Of a stretch of DNA of 17,253 bases, positions 1 through 6,600 are shown one piece after another. Both the position numbers and the translations under genes were made by a program. Source of the DNA: Clostridiales bacterium UBA6388 (GTDB lineage: Bacteria; Bacillota; Clostridia; Oscillospirales; Oscillospiraceae); the NCBI GenBank assembly GCA_002437575.1, contig DJQK01000147.1, forward strand, positions 1 to 17,253. The letters run 5' to 3'. The first letter of the stretch is position 1. Each line of letters opens with the position of its first letter. Under the pieces are notes generated by a model that was given only the letters and a program-made list of their open reading frames with translations, made no database searches and was not told where the DNA came from.

Positions 1-111
1 TTGTCCCAGTGCGCCCTGGCCGATCCTCAGATCGTCTGAAAAAACACAAATCTATGAGATTTCCATGTAATTCCAAGAGATGCTGAGTCTCCTTAAGTTG
101 ATGACATTACC
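1..111 (+). mobile_element. End of a multi-copy IS-like element (left copy), with the 3' end of its gene
   Basis: Positions 7-111 recur in inverted orientation at 17149-17253 with 101 of 105 bases identical. Read on the plus strand from position 3, the frame ends at TGA 84-86 and encodes a short basic tail (VRPGRSSDRLKKHK, then SMRFPCNSKRC). All four differences from the right copy fall at third codon positions and are synonymous (CGA/CGC, TCA/TCT, CGT/CGC, TCT/TCC), which indicates a real coding 3' end. The 25 bases after the stop (87-111) are identical in both copies and then similarity stops, as expected for the end of an element; ...GATGACATTACC is the likely terminus. A transposase is inferred; I cannot name the IS family. 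The element ends about 30 bp beyond the sigK stop codon. Confidence 0.7.
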
Positions 112-141
112 CGCTTGACAGGTCTTCCAGTTTTCTTTTGT

Positions 142-843
142 CTAATCCTCCGGCCGGTAGGCCGAGAGCGCCTGCTCGAGCTTCTTGAGCGCCTTCTTCT
201 CAATGCGCGATACATAGCTCCGGCTGATGCCGCAGCGCTCTGCGATCTCGCGCTGGGTCTGCGGCGGCTGGTTGGCCAGACCGTAGCGAAGGGTGATGAT
301 TCCCTTTTCGCGCGGCGATAAGACCTCGTCGATCGTCCGGCGCAGCTGTTCGTGAAGCTCTCGTGCGCTTAAGTCCTCAAAAAGGTCCTCGTCGGTGTCG
401 ATGACGTCGAGCAGTGACAGGGACGTTCCATCCTTCCCTGTCTCGATGCACTCCGAGAGCGAAACATCCGAAGCCGTCTTCTTCTGCGCGCGAAAATGCA
501 TGAGGATCTCATTTTCTACACATCTGGCTGCGTAGGTGGCAAGCCTTGCGCCTTTGCTGGCGTCGAACGTGGAAATGCCCTTGATGAGGCCAATCGTGCC
601 GATTGAGATCAGATCTTCCTGATCCGCGGTCTGGGTGTAGTACTTTTTCATGATGTGCGCAACGAGGCGCAGGTTTCGTTCGATCAGAATATTCCGCGCC
701 TCCAGATCGCCCGCGGCGCTTTTCTCCAGATAGTACCGCTCTTCCTCGAGCGTCAGCGGCTTCGGGAACGAGCCGCCGGCAGACGAGATCCGAAGCGAAC
801 AGAGCATACTGCTGAGCATCAGCCAGACGCTTGCGCATAGCAT
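142..843 (-). CDS. sigK: RNA polymerase sporulation sigma factor sigma-K (with pro-sequence)
   Basis: Sigma-70 family factor of 233 residues, which in sporulating Firmicutes directs late mother-cell transcription for coat and cortex genes. Visible parts are the FPKPL and EEERYYL entry, region 2 (NLRLVAH, DLISIGTIGLIKGI, LATYAARCVENEILMHFRAQKK, residues about 57-122) and region 4 with its helix-turn-helix (TQREIAERCGISRSYVSRIEKKALKKL, about 196-222). This matches Bacillus SigK closely, including SYVSRIEK. The ATG at 843 is preferred over one at 858, because a strong GGAGGTG lies 6 nt before it and would fall inside the longer reading. The first 17 or so residues are hydrophobic, like the membrane pro-sequence removed by SpoIVFB in bacilli; C. 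difficile lacks one. The gene is not split by a skin element. No terminator is seen before the IS end at 111. Confidence 0.93.
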   Translation of the reverse strand: MLCASVWLMLSSMLCSLRISSAGGSFPKPLTLEEERYYLEKSAAGDLEARNILIERNLRLVAHIMKKYYTQTADQEDLISIGTIGLIKGISTFDASKGARLATYAARCVENEILMHFRAQKKTASDVSLSECIETGKDGTSLSLLDVIDTDEDLFEDLSARELHEQLRRTIDEVLSPREKGIITLRYGLANQPPQTQREIAERCGISRSYVSRIEKKALKKLEQALSAYRPED

Positions 844-1236
844 ACGCTTCACCTCCATGCCCTACTCTATTCGCGCCCGGCTCGTCCAAATCCCGAAAAA
901 ATCGCCCCGGCTGCTGCTTTTCCGCAAAAAACGGACGGCACGGAAAGCCCGCGCAGCGGATACTCGGTGTTCAGAGCTCTGCCTCAGCCCTTTTCCAGTG
1001 CCGCAGCGTCGGCGCGCCGTAGAGCTTCGGCAAAAGCTTGCGCGTCTGCGGTTGGGCGACGTTTCGCTGGTCTGCCTGCGCGGGACAGTTCTCTGCGCTT
1101 CAGCAAAAAACCGCCTTTTCCGGGCAAAAAAGCATTCCAACCGCTTGAAACAGACCGCATTTTCTGCTATGATAGGGTGCGCTTCGGGCGCTCGATCTTT
1201 CGCGCGTCCGCAGAGAATCAAAGGAGGCGTCGTGCC
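844..1236. other. Divergent intergenic region between sigK and the MATE gene
   Basis: These 393 bp separate two divergent genes. The right part holds the MATE promoter and ribosome-binding site. Open frames here have no recognisable protein similarity and no ribosome-binding site, so I treat them as chance. A sigma-E type promoter for sigK would be expected on the minus strand, but I found no convincing match. Confidence 0.6.
1145..1173 (+). promoter_or_regulatory. Sigma-A-type promoter of the MATE gene
   Basis: TTGAAA at 1145-1150 and TATGAT at 1168-1173 are separated by exactly 17 bp. This predicts a start near 1180 and a leader of about 57 nt before the TTG start codon at 1237. Confidence 0.7.
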
Positions 1237-2577
1237 TTGAACAGGGATCTAACGACCGGAAAACCCGAAAAAGTACTCTTCCAATTCTGCCTGCCGCTGT
1301 TCGGCAGCATCATCTTCCAACAGCTTTACAACATCGCCGACAGCTTTGTCGCGGGAAAATTCATCGGCGACAACGCCCTTGCTGCCGTCGGCAACAGCTA
1401 TGAAATTACGCTCATCTTCATCGCCTTCGCCTTCGGCTGCAACATCGCCTGCTCGGTGCTCTCGTCGCTCTTTTTCGGCGCGAAGCAGTACCACGATCTC
1501 AAAACCACGGTCTGCACCGCCCTCATCACGAGCTGCGCAGTGTGCCTGCTTCTGATGCTGGCAGGAACGCTCTTCTGCGATTGGCTTCTGCGGCTCATCA
1601 AAACGCCGGACGAGGTCTTCGCGGACTCGAAATTATACCTCGACATTTACATTTACGGCCTGCCGTTCGTCTTTCTTTACAACGTTGCGACCGGCATCTT
1701 CTCCGCACTCGGAGACTCCAGGACGCCGTTTATCTTCCTCGCCTGCTCGTCGATCTCGAACATTGCGGTCGATATCCTGTTCGTCACGGCCTTTGACATG
1801 GGTGTGGCGGGTGTCGCGTGGGCGACGTTTTTGTGCCAGGGCGTGAGCTGCGTGCTGGCGCTCGTCGTTGTGTTCCATCGCTTTTCCAAGATCCCGACGG
1901 GCGGAAAGCTCTGCGTCTTCTCGTGGAGCCATTTTAAGCGCTTCGTGGCCATCGCCGTGCCGAGCACGTTGCAGCAGAGCTTTATCTCCGTCGGCAACAT
2001 CGTCATCCAGAGCGTCATCAACGGCTTCGGCCCGGCGGTCATGGCGGGGTATTCTGCCGGTGTCAAGCTCAACAATCTGTTCATCACCGCCCTCACGACG
2101 CTTGCCAACGGCATCTCCAACTACACGGCGCAGAATCTGGGCGCGGCGAAGTTTGACCGCATTTCGCAGGGCTTTCGCGCGGGGCTCAAGCTCGTCTGGG
2201 CGCTGTGCGTGCCGGTTGCGGCGCTGTACCTGTTCGCGGGGCGGCCGCTGCTGCACATCTTCATGGAGAGCGAAACCGGCCTTGCGATGGACACCGGACG
2301 CGCGTTCCTGCGCATTTTATCGCCGTTTTACTTCATTGTGGCGGCAAAGCTGGTCTCGGACGGCGTGCTTCGCGGCGCGGGGCGCATGAAAAACTTTATG
2401 GCCGCGACGTTCACCGACCTTATTTTGCGCGTGGTGCTGGCAGAAATCCTCTCGCGCACGACGCTGGGCCCCACGGGCATCTGGCTGGCCTGGCCGATCG
2501 GCTGGTCGATCTCCACGGCGCTTTCCGTGTTCTTCTACAGGCACGTGCGCTGGAACGAAATTCATACGGAGCTCTGA
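1237..2577 (+). CDS. MATE family multidrug/cation efflux transporter
   Basis: An inner-membrane antiporter of 446 residues, the usual MATE length (about 450), predicted to export drugs or metabolites in exchange for Na+ or H+. The N-terminus (LTTGKPEKVLFQFCLPLFGS, then QQLYNIADSFVAGKFIG and ALAAVGNSYEI) is typical of the clostridial MepA/NorM-like branch, and alternating hydrophobic stretches fit 12 helices in two halves. The open frame extends back to 967, but the upstream part is basic and unlike any MATE protein. The TTG at 1237 is chosen because AGGAGG lies 9 nt before it and the family sequence begins right after. It stands alone between its own promoter (1145-1173) and terminator (2586-2620). 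The substrate cannot be told from sequence. Confidence 0.92.
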   Translation: MNRDLTTGKPEKVLFQFCLPLFGSIIFQQLYNIADSFVAGKFIGDNALAAVGNSYEITLIFIAFAFGCNIACSVLSSLFFGAKQYHDLKTTVCTALITSCAVCLLLMLAGTLFCDWLLRLIKTPDEVFADSKLYLDIYIYGLPFVFLYNVATGIFSALGDSRTPFIFLACSSISNIAVDILFVTAFDMGVAGVAWATFLCQGVSCVLALVVVFHRFSKIPTGGKLCVFSWSHFKRFVAIAVPSTLQQSFISVGNIVIQSVINGFGPAVMAGYSAGVKLNNLFITALTTLANGISNYTAQNLGAAKFDRISQGFRAGLKLVWALCVPVAALYLFAGRPLLHIFMESETGLAMDTGRAFLRILSPFYFIVAAKLVSDGVLRGAGRMKNFMAATFTDLILRVVLAEILSRTTLGPTGIWLAWPIGWSISTALSVFFYRHVRWNEIHTEL

Positions 2578-2585
2578 TTTCCCTG

Positions 2586-2620
2586 CCGTCCGGTTTTCTG
2601 CCGGACGGTATTTCTTTTTT
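2586..2620 (+). terminator. Intrinsic terminator after the MATE gene
   Basis: The 8-bp perfect stem CCGTCCGG/CCGGACGG (2586-2593 with 2601-2608) has a 7-nt loop and is followed by a T-rich tract (TATTTCTTTTTT). Confidence 0.9.
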
Positions 2621-2667
2621 GGGATATCTGTATGTGTAATTTAATATAATACAAAGGAAAATGATAT

Positions 2668-2695
2668 TTGCGTTTTCGCGTTTTTATGTTATAAT
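2668..2695 (+). promoter_or_regulatory. Promoter of the cobalamin riboswitch transcript
   Basis: TATAAT at 2690-2695 has TTGCGT 16 bp upstream (2668-2673) in an AT-rich patch. The predicted start near 2702 lies just before the P1 stem of the riboswitch at 2713. Confidence 0.65.
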
Positions 2696-2712
2696 ATACA
2701 CAATCAAATATT

Positions 2713-2987
2713 GGGCAGTTCGCGCAAGCTTCGTGCTTGCAGGTGGAATGGGGTGAGAAGCCCCGCGAGTCGGTCACTGTGATTTCTGCATTAGGGTGTA
2801 TTCTTCCAACTGCCAACGTACCCGGACAGCGGTTCTTTTCGTGCTGAGCCGCGCCATTTTCCCTTGAAATACGTCAGTATTCCTGCGGAAAAATGGCTTG
2901 CTCAGCGCAAAAATTCCTCGCTGCCGGTCACATCGTCAGTTGGAAGAATACACCCTCAGAATAAGTCAGGTCTTCCGAGAACTGCCC
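2713..2987 (+). ncRNA. Cobalamin-family riboswitch with a very long extra arm
   Basis: The ligand core is recognisable: GGAATGGGGTGAGAAGCCCC (2746-2764 region), then GCGAGTCGGTCACTGTGA, matches the conserved GGTGAAAATCC...CCACTGTGA block of cobalamin riboswitches. AAGTCAGG (2963-2970) resembles the start of the B12 box. The closing P1 stem is perfect over 9 bp: 2713-2721 GGGCAGTTC with 2979-2987 GAACTGCCC. The spacer between AAGTCAGG and the P1 3' strand is longer than usual, so the subclass is uncertain. Between the core and the B12 box lies one long hairpin, 2793-2956, whose outer stem is 20 bp and perfect. Known members regulate B12 synthesis or transport genes by termination or by blocking translation; none of these follows here. 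Confidence 0.75.
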
Positions 2988-3045
2988 TGCGCCTTGCCGA
3001 GACCGGGGCCGAAACACGCAGCACTCTTCGACGAGCGCTTTGTTT

Positions 3046-3077
3046 CCGTGCAGCCGGTATGGCAGCACGGAATTTTT
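3046..3077 (+). terminator. Intrinsic terminator downstream of the riboswitch
   Basis: CCGTGC (3046-3051) pairs with GCACGG (3065-3070), with an inner GCC/GGC pairing past one A-A mismatch, followed by AATTTTTG. It sits 59 nt after P1 and is the likely expression platform or the end of a short riboswitch RNA. Confidence 0.6.
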
Positions 3078-3096
3078 GCTTTGTATGCGCAGCTGT

Positions 3097-3263
3097 GCGT
3101 CCGGTTCATTGCCCGCCGGACGTGATGGGAGCGGCTGCGCCTGCATAGATGGGACGTGAAAACGTCTCGCCTTTCTTCCCGGCGGCCCAATCCGCCGATC
3201 CTCCGAACCGGACGCGCCCCCTTAGCTCGCGTCCGGTTCACCGGAAGCTCTCCCCTTTTGGGG
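3097..3263 (+). ncRNA. Run of strong hairpins; possible structured leader or small RNA
   Basis: This stretch has no gene but is dense in stems: GTCCGG/CCGGAC (about 3099-3121), GACGT-GAAA-ACGTC (3153-3166, GAAA tetraloop), CGGCGG/CCGCCG (3180-3197), a perfect 12-bp stem 3205-3216 with 3228-3239, and CCCC-TTTT-GGGG (3252-3263). The 11-mer GCGTCCGGTTC occurs twice (3097-3107 and 3229-3239). Both copies can pair with the single GAACCGGACGC at 3205-3215, so two folds exclude each other. I do not recognise a known RNA family. Confidence 0.4.
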
Positions 3264-3300
3264 TGCGATACACAAACGCTGCGAAAGGAGTGCGCGCGCC

Positions 3301-3597
3301 ATGCGAAGCCTCAATGATGCGATGACAAAAAAGAGGGCGCTGCCCGCGTTTACGGCGCCTGCCGACACGCTCGAGCCCGAGGCGCAGATCGTCCGCGCCA
3401 TCGTGACCGCGCGCGAAACGCACAACTACACGCAGGCGCAGCTGGCTTCGGCCACCGGCATCCATCAGGCGAATATCAGCAAGCTGGAGTCCGGCAGCGG
3501 AAATCCGTCTCTTCGCACGCTCAAGCGTCTCGCCGCCGGAATGGGAATGCGGCTGAAGCTCGAGTTCGTTCCCCTGCCGCCAAAGCAAATCAGATAA
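3301..3597 (+). CDS. XRE-family HTH protein, antitoxin-like, without a visible toxin
   Basis: A 98-residue protein. The helix-turn-helix (TQAQLASATGIHQANISKLE, about residues 44-63) continues into SGNPSLRTLKRLAAGMGMRL and a final strand KLEFVPLP. The N-terminal lead (EPEAQIVRAIVTARE) and this layout resemble HigA-type antitoxins and related regulators usually encoded just after a HigB/RelE-like toxin. No such toxin or remnant is readable in the 700 bp upstream. AAAGGAG at 3284-3290 lies 10 nt before the ATG. It could bind operators near its own leader; a lone regulator retained after toxin loss is equally possible. It is followed directly by a terminator. Confidence 0.85.
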   Translation: MRSLNDAMTKKRALPAFTAPADTLEPEAQIVRAIVTARETHNYTQAQLASATGIHQANISKLESGSGNPSLRTLKRLAAGMGMRLKLEFVPLPPKQIR

Positions 3598-3609
3598 CTT
3601 CTTCCAAAG

Positions 3610-3642
3610 CCTGCGAAGCGCACTGCGTTTCGCGGGTTTTTT
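3610..3642 (+). terminator. Intrinsic terminator after the XRE gene
   Basis: CCTGCGAAGCG pairs with the mirrored CGTTTCGCGGG (two G-T wobbles), ending at 3636 and followed by six T residues (3637-3642). Confidence 0.85.
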
Positions 3643-3663
3643 CTGCCCTTTTGCAGAGAAAGA

Positions 3664-3688
3664 CCGCCCCGACGATATGTCGGGGCGG
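3664..3688 (-). terminator. Terminator of the surface-protein operon
   Basis: A perfect 10-bp stem, CCGCCCCGAC (3664-3673) with GTCGGGGCGG (3679-3688), has a 5-nt loop. On the minus strand it is followed by TCTTTCTCT, and it lies just past the stop codon at 3697. With 3610-3642 it forms a convergent terminator pair. Confidence 0.85.
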
Positions 3689-3696
3689 CTTTGCGT

Positions 3697-6600
3697 TTAT
3701 TTTGCGTTTCTAAAGAGGAAGGTGACGATCTGCGCTCTGGTGCAGACGTTATCCGGGCTGAACACGCCGAAGCCGGTGCCGGTGGTGATGCCTTCTGCGT
3801 AGGCCCAGGCGACGGCCTTGGCGTAGTACGCGTTGGCGTGAACGTCGGCAAAGCCGCTGTCCTTTGCCGCGGGCTCGCCGTTCGCTCTCCAGAGGAATGC
3901 GGCGACCTGTGCGCGGGTGACGGAGGCATTCGGGCTGAACGTCGTGCTGCTCGTGCCGTTGGTGATGCCGTTTTCGACGGCCCAGAGGACGGCCTCATAG
4001 AAGTAGTCGCTGGCAGCTACGTCGGTGAAGGGGTTCGTCTTCGTGCTGGCCTTCGGGCAGCCGGCGGCTCTCCAGAGGAAGGTCACGGTCTGCGCTCTCG
4101 TGCAGGCATCGTCGGGGCTGAAGGTGTAGCGGCCGGTGCCGGAGGTAACGCCCTTCTTGACCGCCCACTTGACGGCGTTGTAGTAGTAATCGTACTTGCT
4201 CACGTCGCGGAAGGCGAGCTCATCTGCGCCGGTGCTCGGCAGCAGCGGGCCGGAGGACGAGGAGCTGCCGGGTCTCGAGGGCTTGTCGTCGGGTTCGCTG
4301 CTCGAGCCGGAGACGGAGGTTGCGGTGATCGTGTCGCCTTTCTCTGCCAGCGTCTCAAACAGTTCGTTCGTGATGGTGCTGTAGCTTCCGTCGATGCCGT
4401 CAAACTTCCAGTTGGTCTTGTTGCCATCCTTCGGAAGCACCGTGCCGATACTGGACAGGTCGAGATCCATGGTGATCTTTTCGCCATTGCCCTTCACCAG
4501 CGTGATGGTCACGGTTCTGTTGTCGGACATGAGGATGGCCGTGGAGAAGCTGGACTGCTGCCACGTGGCAACGCCATTAGTAACAGTGACCTTCAGGTAC
4601 TCCACGCCGCCGTTTTTCAACTCGTGCTTGACGAAGAGGTTCGTTGTCGGCATACCCTCGGGCAGCTTGACGCTGATGGTGACAGGGGCCTTGATGTCGC
4701 TGTTGGAAATGGTCTCGGTCTCTTCCTGTTCCTTGCCGTCCTTATCCGTATAGGTGTAGGTGACCTTCGGCGTGATCTCGAGCGTCAGGACGGACTTGCC
4801 TTCTTCTGCGCTCTTCTCGTAGTTCTGAACCTCGATCTCGAGCTTAGTCGTAGCCGTAACCGTGTTCTGCGTTTCGTCCGTATTTTTGGACTTCGCCTCT
4901 TCGGTGATTGCCGAAGCCGCCGCAGCCGCAAGACCTTCGGACTTCGTGCCGCCCACCTCTTTGATCGTGGCTACCGCCTGCTTGGTATCGTCGCTTGCAG
5001 TCTCGGGTGCAGAGACCTCAGCAGGCTTTTCAGCCAGCGTAACGTCGTTGGGCGTTTCTTTCAAGTCGGACTTGTCCAGCTTGTAGGGGATGCTATTGAC
5101 TTCAACACTGGTCTGGTCATTCGCGATCGTAGTCGCCTGTTCGCTATTATTGATCTTCAGGCCGACGGTTTCGTTATCCATCTTCGTACCAACAAGCTTG
5201 ATGGTCAGGCCGTCTACCGTTGCGGAAACGGTCGCGGGGCTGGTCACGCTGATGGACTCGATGGCGTTTTTGATCGTGAAGTTGTGGGTCAGGCCGTCTT
5301 TCAGCTGGTAGTTGGCGTTCGAGATCGCGGTGGCGGTGGCGATGTACGAGCCGATCGCGGTCTGCTTGCCGCCCTTCACGGTGACAGTGGCGGTGTCTTC
5401 GCCGATCAGGCCGTTTGCCGTCGCGGTGACGGTCTTTTCGTTCTTGTCGTAGTAGAAGGTGTCGCCGGTCCACGTAAGATCATCGATGGTCTTCGGCGCG
5501 ATGGTGAACGTGCCGGTGGCTGTGCCGGAGTAGTTGCCCTTGAAGGTGACCGTGGCCGTAGCCGTGCCGGCGTTTACGTTGTCGGAATACGCAACGGTGT
5601 AGTCACTGGACGCAAACCCAGTTGCGCCGTGGCCTACGGTGATCGTTTCAGGGTGCTGCTCCTCGCCGTTGTAGGTCAGCGTCTCGTTGGAGAAGGTGAC
5701 CGTCGCGCCCTCGACGAGCTTGGGAACGATGGTGAAGGTCTTCTCGATCGTGCCGGAGTAGTTGCCCTTGCCGTTGATATGCACCGTGGCTGTGCCGACG
5801 TTGGTGCAGTCACCGGAGGCGACGACAGTGTAGTCCGTGCCTTTGGTCAGCGTCATGCCGTTGTACTTGACGGTGACGGCAGGAGTGATCTGCAAGCCGG
5901 TGTAGGTCTGGTCGGGGATGTCAGCAACCGTGACGCCTGCGTCAGTCAGAGGCCGCGGCTTAATTGCAAATTTTGCAGAGTCTCCCGACTCTTTTTCATT
6001 GTCCGTCTCGTTAACGATTGCGTTGATATAGTATTCGCCGACATCCGTCGGAGTATCAATCTGGTCGCCGAGTCTATTGCCATCCGCTTTGAAGAACTTG
6101 AAGACGGCGTTTTCGCTGTTCACGGTGTAGTTCTCACGAGCATAGGGCTTGCCGGTATAGACGGCGTCTTTAATTTCCGTGATTTTAACCTGCGTCGTGC
6201 GCTTTTCGATCGTGCTCTTTGCTGTGAGCGTGTTGACCTTCAGCTCATAGTTGGCTGCCGTGCCGGTCGTGCTCAGGGTAACGGTGACGGTTACTTCCTT
6301 ATCCACGCCCGCATTTGCATCCTTGAATTCGCCGGAAACGGTGTAGTCCGTGTCAAGCGTCAGAGACTGCTCGTTCTTGAGGCCTTCGAAGGTCACGCCG
6401 GTAACGGTTGCGGTGTTCGTGCCGTCGTAGGTCTTGCCCTCAACCGTCGCGTTGGTGATCGTCAGCGGGGCTTTGGTGATGGTCAGCGTGCCGGGGTTGA
6501 GCTTGACATTGTAGTTGGGATTCCCGCCTTCTCCCTCGGCCAGCGTGATGTCGTAAGTGCCGACAGGGCTGGTCTTTGTCGCCGTCGTTTCAGGCTTGAT

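Noticed and set aside
967..1236. N-terminal extension of the MATE reading frame
   Set aside because: It is basic and unrelated to MATE proteins, it spans the promoter at 1145-1173, and the ribosome-binding site points to the TTG at 1237.
2562..2816. An 84-codon minus-strand open frame across the MATE terminator and riboswitch
   Set aside because: It crosses a terminator, promoter and RNA core, and has no ribosome-binding site.
2864..3148. A 94-codon plus-strand open frame in the riboswitch region
   Set aside because: It overlaps the riboswitch arm, B12-box region and terminator, has no ribosome-binding site and no family resemblance.
4226..4242. LPSTG as a working sortase signal
   Set aside because: No hydrophobic segment and basic tail follow; SLH domains do.
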